Shown in pieces: positions 1 to 8,973 of a stretch of 59,390 bases of DNA. The notes below the pieces were generated by a model. The model saw nothing but the letters and a program-made list of their open reading frames with translations, was not told the origin of the DNA and made no database searches. The stretch is taken from positions 1 through 59,390 of IMG/VR virus record IMGVR_UViG_3300042691_031687. The stretch is one strand, 5' to 3'. Source of the stretch: a virus. The number at the start of each line of letters is the position of its first letter. Positions within the stretch are counted from its first letter, which is position 1. The position numbers were made by a program, and so were the translations under genes.

Positions 1-3000
1 AGAATTTATATTGAGCCAATTGATTAAAAAAGATATTGCTGAGATAAACTCTAGGAGAATATCCAGTTAACTGCTGAGCCAATTGTTGTTGACTTAGGTC
101 AAAGTTGTCAATATCTAGGCTGTAGAAATCTTCAAACTGATTAATTTTATATTCAAAATTAGGAATTAGCTGTGCTACAGGCTTTTTACCTAACTTATTC
201 CAATTGGTAAAATCAAATGTAGGCTTTCCTGATAAATTCCTATCCAAAGAATAATAATTTCCAGCGTATTCTACTACATCACCTGCTTGATAATCTTTGT
301 TAGGTAACCAAGTGTATACCTTTGCAGAATCGTATATAAAACCCGGACTAAAATAATCACCATTCCAGTTTGCAGTTCTAAACCCAATTAAACGAATTCG
401 ACGTTGTCTATAACCTGTATCAACGTCATATATAACATCATTAAATCTACTTGTATTATTAAGAATAATTGCATGTTCTTTCTGTACCAATCGTAAACTG
501 GCAAAAAAGATACCTTCATTATCGTTTTTAGATGTTATAGTACAGGATCCTCGATCTCTCAGTATACTTAGATTAGCAGGAGAAATTCCGTATCCGTCTG
601 CTTTTAAAATATTATAATCATAAAAACTATCTAGAACATTATCAACTACTGATTCCTGAAACGTAAATTTTAAACTGTTGGCAAAAGGACTTAATACAAT
701 AACACTGTTGTCTGCCCAATTTTGACCAGACCAATATATAAATTCTTTAATAGTTAAGCGCCAATCTAAAATTTCAGCAAGATCTGCATTTAGTTCATCA
801 AATGTAAATCCGGAAAACTCTAACCATTTACCGTAACCTGCAATTATATCAGCCACTTCTTGTATTGTATTAAAAAACGATCCGTATGAAATTTCAATCG
901 GCTCGTCTTCAAAGGAACTAGGATAGGCAACAGTTATACCGTTAACTATCGGTAACTCTGATATTTTTACATAATTTAATGGATTGAATGTAAGTCCCGA
1001 ATCATGATTATTATTAGATCTGTAAAAAATATTGTCGTAGGAAATTACTTTGCCAACTGGGTAATAAGTTCTAGGAGACCATACTGCATAATCCTCAGTA
1101 CTACCGCCAACAGTTATGAATGCATCTCCCTTTTCGTGTAAACCTTTAAAAATTGTAAAAAATGGTTGTGCCCTATCATAACCCCTAACTGTATATCCAC
1201 CATTGTGTTTTTGAATTATAAATCCAGAAATATTAACAATTTTAATAGGATTGCTTACGTTAAAATGTATAGCATAATCTTCAGTTGGTAATAGTACCCC
1301 CGGGCTAATACTATTGGGATTTACAGAATCAATTACTACTTCTAATTTGTCCTTACTGACAAATCCGCCTACCTTGTGCATTAGATTAAAAGAAGAATTT
1401 TTCATATCTTCCTTTAATTGATTTACGTATGTCAATGTTCTAACTTGGCCAGCTTCAACTACATAAACACTATATCCAGAAGTTAAAATTATATTATCAT
1501 CAATCACATCATAAGGCAATAATACTCTTGTATGATTTAAAAATAAATTGTCTTCGGAATAAACATATTGACCAATAATATTTTTAACCATTCTACTAGT
1601 GTCAAATAATAATGCAGAATATGTAACCGGCTTTGCTAATGCCAAAATAATCTGAACAGCAAACGGCCAGTAAGAACTCCTTCTCCAAGAATTTTCTGCG
1701 GGGCCGGCGTCACCAAATTTCCAATCGCCATCAACGTTATCGATGTATCCAGATTCACCAATTATTCCCCAGGTACGTATATCGACTAAGGAGCCCGACG
1801 ATGTTACTGGTAGTATAGTTAATAAATCCGGTCTTATGTAGTTGCTGTCAATACCTTGTCGATCTCCGTGCAATATTTTGCCTTCGGCAATATCACTCCA
1901 CATAATAAGATTATCAGCAGTGTAAGGAGCAGAACCGTATGCATCATCCCACCAATTTGGTTTCATCGAGAATCCCAGCATTTCCCAAGGATGAGTATGT
2001 GGGCGATCTGTATCGAAGAACATTTTGTAAATGGCTCTCCAGTGACCTGGCAAACTAGTATCGCTCGGTACCAAACTAAAATTATAAGTCCTATGATTGT
2101 TAATATCAAAAGTTAAATTTTTATCAGCTTCTACGCTAAATGTAGATTTCCATCTTAAGAAATCTTTGTGAACTGAATTAAAAAGTTCTCTATAATTATA
2201 TTCTTGATCACGATACGCACTAGGTAATATTAGATTGATATCAAATAAATCTTGCTTGTATTGTGCTTTTAAATTGTTAAAAACTCTTTGTTCGTACTCT
2301 AATAAAATTTGATCTCTATAATCGTCAAATGTTACGGTGATGCTACCATCGTGCCCTTGTAATACCATCATAGGTTCACCAGCAAAGGTATCATCTAAAT
2401 ATATTTTAGGTTCATACTTAGGATATAATCCTAATTTAGTAGGAGTAGGAGGAACAAAACTTCCGGCAGTGGTAGGATAGAATTTAATTTCTAAACTATC
2501 TTGCAATTCTAGTAATGTTATAATTTCTATATTGTTGTTAGATATTACATAATCAATTTCTTTAACTAATTGAACACCATTAAGGTATACTAGCAATCCC
2601 TTTGTGGAAAGTTGTTGATCAGTAAATTCACCAGGAATTTTAAATATTTTAGTTTTAGTATCAATAATTGTTGTATTGGCTACAATTGCACCTGTGCCAA
2701 ACGGAATCATATCGCTATAATAGTAAGGAAAAGATGTAGTTTTATTTTGATTTAATTCCATCAATGCCGCATCTAATGCCTGTACAGGAGATAACGTTTG
2801 ATTAGATGTAGAAATAATTTTAATTAGATTTAATTTAAACTGCTGATAGTTTTCTCCAACTAATCTAGTAGCGTTTATTAAACTATTTTCTTCATCTGCA
2901 ATAAACAGTTGAGAAAAACTTACAGGATTTATGTTTGCAATTAATCTAGAACCATACTTGCTAATATTAGGGAGGTCTTTTATATTGCCATTACCCGGAA

Positions 3001-5047
3001 ATGTTCCTACAAAATCAGGATGACTTTCTGTCATTGATTTAACATGATCCGAAATTTCAGTCAATGTCAATTCAGCTATAGGTTCATTAAGAGGATTATT
3101 AGTTAAATTGACCGGAGTTTCATATACATTGTTAGTTACAGGAATTGAATAAGGCTCTGACAAAGTCCATACATTGCAGAGAAGATTGTTAACTTTAAAA
3201 AAAGTACTTGCGGTTGGAATCAATCTTGCTAAATTGTTTTCAACGATTAAAAATTCTTCTGTTGCAAAGAAATTTTTAAAAAGATAAGCACCTTCTACTC
3301 CTACATTTTTATATAACAAAGGAAATCCCAATAGAGGATCAGGCAAACCAGTACCTACTCCATAACCAAAAATTTTATTTCCTGAAAAATTTGTGTTGGC
3401 ATTTCTTTCACTAAAAGAAACTCCTGCATTATCATACAATTCAAATAGTGGAGCTTGATTTCTTTCAGATTTCTGTTGACTTTTTATCCAAGTATCAGAA
3501 TTAAAATGCCATGCAGTTCCGGCATTATGTTTACCTTGTTTAACTAACACCGACGCTCCTGCCTGAATCAGATCGTCTTCTTCAACTAAATCAAGAGTCA
3601 CATTGTCCCCAATAATAACAAAATGCGCTTGATAAATTTTATTACGTATCTGAGGATTATTATCAGCGTTAAAAATTACTCTAAATCCTTCTTCCAACAG
3701 CACACCGTCAATATAATAACCAGGAGTGCCTTCAACTGCATTAAAAATATCAGTAATTGTGTTATCAATTAAGTCAACATTTTTAATACCAATAGATCCA
3801 AAATTATAAAGTTGTATATCTGGATTAAATTCAATAATAGGACGCAATGCTCTATATTCAACAGGATATACCGGAACTGCACCTGTAGCAGCGGCAGTAG
3901 TATTAATAACATCTATATGAAACCAACGATTATATCTAGACCAAGGATTTTTATCCTTACTAGATTTATTAATTGTAACATATTCCGGAACTAATGGAAT
4001 ATTTTTAAAATTATCAAACGGAAATTGATCAAAATTTGTACCGTCAAATCTAGTGTTAAACGTTTCTGCAAGAAAATCAGGAGTATCTAATTCGTTAAAT
4101 TGAACTAGTTTAATTTTATCTCCTACACCCTCTACTATAAATTCAAGGTCTCTATATGTTTCAGGAAAAATTAAACCAGTAAATTTAATTTTCAATCCAT
4201 TTATAAATTTAACACCAGTTGATGATGTATAATATTGTTTTCCTAAAATTTCACCTTCAACATCAATGGCTGTGTTTTCTGCAGGATCTTTTATAAAAAT
4301 TTGGCCAGTAGACAATTGTTCATTTTCAGAAACATAATATAAATTTTCTGGAGTTTGAAAAGACACTGTAAAAATAATTTGTCCTTTTTTAATTCCATTA
4401 GTTTTTAAAATTTCATAAGAATTGTCCGGACCGTAATCGTTTGTATATTTTATATAAAAGTTTTGTGTAGTATCTACATTAAAAATATATGTAGTGCCTC
4501 TATATAAAATTAAACTTTGACTAGGAGTTAGTCCGTTAAACAAAAATTGTGTTTTATCTTCAGCATCAGTAACGGTATATTCTACAACTGATGGTCTAGT
4601 ATCCCCAGAAATAGTAATAGTCGAAGGGCCTGACGGTAACCAAAAATATTCTCTAAAATTTATAAATTTATCCCAATCAATTTTAGGATCATACGAATGG
4701 AATTTAGGTTCAAATGTTCTATCTAAATTAGTAGAGTTGCCCCCTTTGTTATTGATTTGATTTAATAAATCATCTAACGCAAAGGCTTTTTTAATTTCTT
4801 GAGTTAAAGTTTTAACAACTAATGCAGGTTCTAATTGATATGCTGCTCGTATAGGATTAGATTCAGATACATATTGATCTGTAGATTTGTAATTGGGAGT
4901 ATTTTTACTTCCAGCAAATTCATCTATTCTTATTAACTCAGGAGGAGAAATTAATTGATCTAAAGTACTTGATAGAAATTTATTATTTTTATCTGTCCTA
5001 AAAAACGACGGTAATAAATCTATAGATTTACGTTGATTACTAGCCAT
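1..5047 (-). CDS. gp7: Baseplate wedge protein, gp7-like (C-terminus beyond window)
   Basis: The minus strand is open from an ATG at 5047 to the window edge, at least 1682 codons, so the C-terminus is missing. The protein begins MASNQRKSIDLLPSFFRTDK. It is rich in aromatic and beta-type segments, with no obvious enzymatic motif or membrane segment. The ATG overlaps the gp6 stop (TAATG), pointing to translational coupling. In T4 gene 7 follows gene 6, and gp7 is a peripheral organiser of the baseplate wedge. The assignment rests on position, size class and general character. It is already far longer than T4 gp7 (1032 aa), so extra domains or a fused fiber-network function are possible. Confidence 0.65.
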   Translation of the reverse strand, partial: MASNQRKSIDLLPSFFRTDKNNKFLSSTLDQLISPPELIRIDEFAGSKNTPNYKSTDQYVSESNPIRAAYQLEPALVVKTLTQEIKKAFALDDLLNQINNKGGNSTNLDRTFEPKFHSYDPKIDWDKFINFREYFWLPSGPSTITISGDTRPSVVEYTVTDAEDKTQFLFNGLTPSQSLILYRGTTYIFNVDTTQNFYIKYTNDYGPDNSYEILKTNGIKKGQIIFTVSFQTPENLYYVSENEQLSTGQIFIKDPAENTAIDVEGEILGKQYYTSSTGVKFINGLKIKFTGLIFPETYRDLEFIVEGVGDKIKLVQFNELDTPDFLAETFNTRFDGTNFDQFPFDNFKNIPLVPEYVTINKSSKDKNPWSRYNRWFHIDVINTTAAATGAVPVYPVEYRALRPIIEFNPDIQLYNFGSIGIKNVDLIDNTITDIFNAVEGTPGYYIDGVLLEEGFRVIFNADNNPQIRNKIYQAHFVIIGDNVTLDLVEEDDLIQAGASVLVKQGKHNAGTAWHFNSDTWIKSQQKSERNQAPLFELYDNAGVSFSERNANTNFSGNKIFGYGVGTGLPDPLLGFPLLYKNVGVEGAYLFKNFFATEEFLIVENNLARLIPTASTFFKVNNLLCNVWTLSEPYSIPVTNNVYETPVNLTNNPLNEPIAELTLTEISDHVKSMTESHPDFVGTFPGNGNIKDLPNISKYGSRLIANINPVSFSQLFIADEENSLINATRLVGENYQQFKLNLIKIISTSNQTLSPVQALDAALMELNQNKTTSFPYYYSDMIPFGTGAIVANTTIIDTKTKIFKIPGEFTDQQLSTKGLLVYLNGVQLVKEIDYVISNNNIEIITLLELQDSLEIKFYPTTAGSFVPPTPTKLGLYPKYEPKIYLDDTFAGEPMMVLQGHDGSITVTFDDYRDQILLEYEQRVFNNLKAQYKQDLFDINLILPSAYRDQEYNYRELFNSVHKDFLRWKSTFSVEADKNLTFDINNHRTYNFSLVPSDTSLPGHWRAIYKMFFDTDRPHTHPWEMLGFSMKPNWWDDAYGSAPYTADNLIMWSDIAEGKILHGDRQGIDSNYIRPDLLTILPVTSSGSLVDIRTWGIIGESGYIDNVDGDWKFGDAGPAENSWRRSSYWPFAVQIILALAKPVTYSALLFDTSRMVKNIIGQYVYSEDNLFLNHTRVLLPYDVIDDNIILTSGYSVYVVEAGQVRTLTYVNQLKEDMKNSSFNLMHKVGGFVSKDKLEVVIDSVNPNSISPGVLLPTEDYAIHFNVSNPIKIVNISGFIIQKHNGGYTVRGYDRAQPFFTIFKGLHEKGDAFITVGGSTEDYAVWSPRTYYPVGKVISYDNIFYRSNNNHDSGLTFNPLNYVKISELPIVNGITVAYPSSFEDEPIEISYGSFFNTIQEVADIIAGYGKWLEFSGFTFDELNADLAEILDWRLTIKEFIYWSGQNWADNSVIVLSPFANSLKFTFQESVVDNVLDSFYDYNILKADGYGISPANLSILRDRGSCTITSKNDNEGIFFASLRLVQKEHAIILNNTSRFNDVIYDVDTGYRQRRIRLIGFRTANWNGDYFSPGFIYDSAKVYTWLPNKDYQAGDVVEYAGNYYSLDRNLSGKPTFDFTNWNKLGKKPVAQLIPNFEYKINQFEDFYSLDIDNFDLSQQQLAQQLTGYSPRVYLSNIFFNQLAQYKF

Positions 5048-8000
5048 TACACTTGACCTCCCACTGCATTAACCACATTTCCAATTGCCTTAAGTTCTGT
5101 TGTTGTTACTGATTCAATTATTTCTATATCAAATACTGTAGCACCTGATACAAATATTTCATTACTTTGACATTTTATTTCGTACAAACTACCAAATGCA
5201 TTTTCTTGTTTTGGTACTATGACAAAATTATTAATATCAGGTGTTAGCAAATTCATTACATAAGTTGATAGTTCACTAAAATAAAAAGTTTGACCAAAAT
5301 CCCAATTTTCAATTTGAAAGAATGTATCTATTGCTGTTAAAATTCTAGTCTTTAAATCGTTATCACTGTTAGATCTACTAACATTTCTAGATGCCTTAAA
5401 TGTCGCTTGTAACATAGGTGATGCTTTGTTTCCAAATAATACTTTGTAATTTGTAGGGTGAAAAATTAATTCGTCACTGATACTTTTTAAAGAATTAAGT
5501 GCGGGGGAATATGCTAGACCCAATCCTTCACTTGTAGGGGGCAACGGTTCTGCACCGGTTCCTTCTCTTAACCAATTTCTAAACTCTGTATCATACGTGT
5601 TAGTTAGCAAGTAAATATCCATCAAATTTGTTTTACTAGGATCTATTCTTCTATTCTCAGCAGCTTTGTGTACATAATGAAATTTTAAATTGGATCGTCC
5701 AGATTTTGCAAAATATTCAGGACGCAATACATATTCACTATTAGATGACGACCAAGATTTTACTACATCTAAATTTGATGCATAAAAATAAAATAACTGT
5801 CCATCAACTAATAAATTATTCGGAACTTGAACTTCAGTAGGGCAAGAAAAAATATCTAAATTACTTACTAATTGACTTCTGTCGTCACTTAATTTTTCAA
5901 AAAATACAAATTTATCTTTAAATGTTGTTTGTGTACTAGTACTTTCGGGTCGAACAATATTGATAAAAGCATCAGGATCGTCTATTTGGCCGTCATCATC
6001 TTTGTCAAAACAGCTGACTTTTACTTTTTTAGGATCTTGAAATCCATCAAGTTCAATAATTGCACTATCAACTTGGAAAACTTGATCTTCTTTTAAGTAC
6101 TGCCCAGTTATGGATGCATTAATTCCCAATACAGAAATTCTATCTTTAATAACAGAATCGTTAAGATAATCGTAATTAACTTTATATGGCTCGACAAAGA
6201 AGGAAGTTTCTTTTTCACTTTCGAATATATATTCAAGCACTCTATATCGTATTATATATTTCTTCCCTGTCCATACAAACGCAATCATCCAGCTGGCGTC
6301 TCTGTTGGTATCAGATGTATCAGCCAAATGTATCAGACTAAATGGAGATAATAAATCAATATTAGTGTCCGATACAATAAACCATTCTGATGTTTCAGGG
6401 TTTAAACTTAGTCCAAAATTTTTCCTAGACATAGATAAATTGACTATGGCATTTTCAATATCATTAGAAACTGACGTTGTAAATTTTGGAATTATTTCTA
6501 CAGGAATCGCATCAGTTGGAATATTTCCGGTAATGGCAACTGGCCCTACTCCCGAAGAAAGATTACCTTTTCCATTATTGTATCCATCTGTTATTATAGA
6601 AATAACCTTAGACCATCTAGTCAATGACGTTGTTTGATCTTCAATAAATGTTAATTTTCCATTGGGTAGAAAATACATTTGCGACGGTACTGTAATATTA
6701 GGAGTACGCGGATTAATTTTCATAGGGGCAACAAATTTAATTAAACTGCCCGGTGTTCCATATTTTAAATTATTTGAAGAGAATATTCCTGCAGGAGTTG
6801 GTAATGCATCTATTTTAAAATATCCTGTAGTTTGATTTGTAGTCTTTGTAGACATGTTCCAAGAAATATTATAATTGGTCAATGACGGTCTAAGATATTT
6901 CTGCATGTAAAATAATCTAAATTCATTTAATTTAAAAATAAAATTTAAATTTTCTGTAATAATATTTTTTACTTCATTCTTATTATTAACAAGATACTCT
7001 ATTGAGTATTCTTTGTCTTGAGAATAAATGATTCCATCGTTGGCATAGATGTTAACATCGCTGTATTTTCCAGTAACGTCACTCATCTCATAGTATTTTG
7101 AAATACCACTAGAAATTCTATTGAGAGTTTTTACTTTTAAAATATCAGAACCGGCAGTTAAGGGAACAATATTATAATCTTCTCCTGTTACCATTCTATT
7201 TTGAGAATAGTAAGCCTGCGGTGCTTTGCGTTTTATTTCTGTATTAGTTTCAGCGGCAAAAGAATTCGAAACGGAATATTGTAAAGATGCAAAAATTTTT
7301 AGAGTTTGTGTTTGACCAACTGCATTAACATAAGAAAGGTTAACTGTAACATTTCTCATTTGTTCTGGTTTAATTGAATAGGTCAGTCCATTACTTTGTC
7401 TATAAAATAATCTAAAATTGCCTTTTGGTAAATTTCCAAAACTGCCATCTGCAAAATTTAAATCAATCTGATCATCTTCTCTTGTAGAAACTGCATATAA
7501 ATTTCTATCGTCTTCGCTTAAACTGTTATATATTACATTATTACCTGTGGTAGAATCTACTTTAGACCAAGGACGATCGGGATAATTGCCAGACGGAGTT
7601 AGTTGCCATAGCCATACATCGGTATCGTTTATATTACTAGCATTGATTCCTATTACTTCGTTAGGTACAGGATTGTCAATTGAAAAACTTGATACGTTTA
7701 ACGAACCTTGTTTAAAATGCACAAAAAATCCAGTATTACTAGAGCTATTGCCTCTACTGTCGTTTCTATATAAGAAAGAAAATGCGCTACCGGGACGCGG
7801 TTCGGCTTCCTTAATTGAATCGTCAAATGTACTAGATACTATTTCAAATGTTATTTGAGAACCGTTGATATTTTTGGAAAAACTGTATAAAGGAACGCCT
7901 TCTTCGTCTGTATTAATTTGATATTTTTCTGTAGGAATGGTACCAATAATTTGTTTAGAAACAGGCTTGCCAAATGTCATACCAGAAGGCATTGCAGCAT

Positions 8001-8478
8001 TTAAGACTGCAACAAATTGTTCAAACCATATCGAATTTGAAGAGTCGTTCCAAGAAATAACTGTATTTGCTAAGTTTACACCATTACTGTCAAAGACATT
8101 GTCCGTAGTTTGTACAGATGTTATTTTTAAGAGACCAGATGCTGGTACATTTCTTCTAGCATTATAATTAATTAATCTTGCCAATCGTAAAACACTGTCT
8201 CTACGTTGGGCAGTTTCTAAGAAGTTTTCACGGGCGTTTAAGTCAACTCGAAAACTTACGTTTTGTCCCAAATAGGCAATAAGATCAATCAGGGCAATGT
8301 ATTCACTAGAATCAATGAAGTCATTAAAATCTTCGGGATAATTTTCTCGAAGATATGTAATCATTGTACGTCTTAACGTATCAAAATCATAGCTTTTAAA
8401 ATCTGCATTCCTGTAAGATTGATAGATTTTTTTCCAGTCTTCTGTTACAAGTAATCGATTGGTCGTTGATGGTATCAT
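5047..8478 (-). CDS. gp6: Baseplate wedge subunit gp6
   Basis: This 1143-aa protein is nearly twice the length of T4 gp6 (660 aa). The N-terminus has the baseplate J/gp6-type stretch (DFNDFIDSSEYIALIDLIAYLGQNVSFRVDLNARE) typical of wedge proteins, followed by VTGEDYNIVP near residue 430. gp6 dimers form the continuous ring of the baseplate inner wedge and contact gp25, gp53 and gp7. It lies between gp25 (48 nt upstream) and gp7 (1-nt overlap), the expected wedge neighbourhood. A late-type box AATAAATA lies on the minus strand at 8505-8498. The ribosome binding site is weak. The middle of the protein (residues about 480-900) is probably inserted beta domains. Confidence 0.88.
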   Translation of the reverse strand: MIPSTTNRLLVTEDWKKIYQSYRNADFKSYDFDTLRRTMITYLRENYPEDFNDFIDSSEYIALIDLIAYLGQNVSFRVDLNARENFLETAQRRDSVLRLARLINYNARRNVPASGLLKITSVQTTDNVFDSNGVNLANTVISWNDSSNSIWFEQFVAVLNAAMPSGMTFGKPVSKQIIGTIPTEKYQINTDEEGVPLYSFSKNINGSQITFEIVSSTFDDSIKEAEPRPGSAFSFLYRNDSRGNSSSNTGFFVHFKQGSLNVSSFSIDNPVPNEVIGINASNINDTDVWLWQLTPSGNYPDRPWSKVDSTTGNNVIYNSLSEDDRNLYAVSTREDDQIDLNFADGSFGNLPKGNFRLFYRQSNGLTYSIKPEQMRNVTVNLSYVNAVGQTQTLKIFASLQYSVSNSFAAETNTEIKRKAPQAYYSQNRMVTGEDYNIVPLTAGSDILKVKTLNRISSGISKYYEMSDVTGKYSDVNIYANDGIIYSQDKEYSIEYLVNNKNEVKNIITENLNFIFKLNEFRLFYMQKYLRPSLTNYNISWNMSTKTTNQTTGYFKIDALPTPAGIFSSNNLKYGTPGSLIKFVAPMKINPRTPNITVPSQMYFLPNGKLTFIEDQTTSLTRWSKVISIITDGYNNGKGNLSSGVGPVAITGNIPTDAIPVEIIPKFTTSVSNDIENAIVNLSMSRKNFGLSLNPETSEWFIVSDTNIDLLSPFSLIHLADTSDTNRDASWMIAFVWTGKKYIIRYRVLEYIFESEKETSFFVEPYKVNYDYLNDSVIKDRISVLGINASITGQYLKEDQVFQVDSAIIELDGFQDPKKVKVSCFDKDDDGQIDDPDAFINIVRPESTSTQTTFKDKFVFFEKLSDDRSQLVSNLDIFSCPTEVQVPNNLLVDGQLFYFYASNLDVVKSWSSSNSEYVLRPEYFAKSGRSNLKFHYVHKAAENRRIDPSKTNLMDIYLLTNTYDTEFRNWLREGTGAEPLPPTSEGLGLAYSPALNSLKSISDELIFHPTNYKVLFGNKASPMLQATFKASRNVSRSNSDNDLKTRILTAIDTFFQIENWDFGQTFYFSELSTYVMNLLTPDINNFVIVPKQENAFGSLYEIKCQSNEIFVSGATVFDIEIIESVTTTELKAIGNVVNAVGGQV

Positions 8479-8497
8479 AATTTATTTTCCGATACCG

Positions 8498-8505
8498 TAT
8501 TTATT
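8498..8505 (-). promoter_or_regulatory. Late promoter box AATAAATA before gp6
   Basis: Minus-strand AATAAATAC, 19 nt before the gp6 ATG. It fits the T4-type late consensus (TATAAATA) except at the first base. This is one of a series of similarly placed boxes in the window. Confidence 0.5.
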
Positions 8506-8525
8506 TTTTATTTAATGTAGGTATA

Positions 8526-8960
8526 TTATTGAGTTATCAGGCCAGCGTCTCTGTCAAAAGAAATACGCATGTTTTCTGTTTGATTAGTTTTATTGTAGGT
8601 CACTGTAATTTCTAACAAAATTCCGTAATCTTGTTCGGTTACTTCCACAGCTATAGGAACTATTCTAGGTTCACTGGCTAATATTTCTCGAATGTCGGCT
8701 TCTATTTCTTCTCTCAATCCGTCTGTCAAGGGATCATATAATGCATCCCAGATAATTGTGCCAAACTCAGGATTCATTAATCTTTCACCTTTTCGAGTAT
8801 TAAAATGATTTAATAAATCTTGTTTAACCAACTCTTCGTCATACAATTTACTGTTACCGGAAGAATAAACCGTACTAAACCCTCTGTAAAACTGACTTTC
8901 TTTCTTTGTATCTAAAGAAAGATTTTTAGGAGGAGTAATAACAATATTTTTATAAGGCAT
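8526..8960 (-). CDS. gp25: Baseplate wedge subunit gp25 (gpW/gp25 family)
   Basis: 144 aa, close to T4 gp25 (132 aa). The family signatures are visible: HFNTRKGERLMNPEFGT followed by WDALYDPL, and the conserved E-P-R core in ASEPRIVPIAVEV. gp25 is the small wedge protein that seeds sheath polymerisation on the baseplate. It sits 8 nt downstream of gp5 and upstream of gp6. A perfect late box TATAAATA ends 5 nt before the ATG, inside the gp5 stop region. No Shine-Dalgarno sequence precedes the start, so a transcript from this promoter would begin at or next to the AUG. Confidence 0.95.
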   Translation of the reverse strand: MPYKNIVITPPKNLSLDTKKESQFYRGFSTVYSSGNSKLYDEELVKQDLLNHFNTRKGERLMNPEFGTIIWDALYDPLTDGLREEIEADIREILASEPRIVPIAVEVTEQDYGILLEITVTYNKTNQTENMRISFDRDAGLITQ

Positions 8961-8965
8961 GATAT

Positions 8966-8973
8966 TATTTATA
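8966..8973 (-). promoter_or_regulatory. Late promoter box TATAAATA immediately before gp25
   Basis: Perfect TATAAATA on the minus strand, separated from the gp25 ATG by 5 nt (ATATC). It overlaps the end of gp5. The spacing places the expected +1 at the start codon. Confidence 0.7.

Noticed and set aside
1856-3994. Two plus-strand open frames (1856-2116 and 3812-3994)
   Set aside because: They lie antisense within the continuous gp7 frame, have unlikely compositions and no ribosome binding sites.
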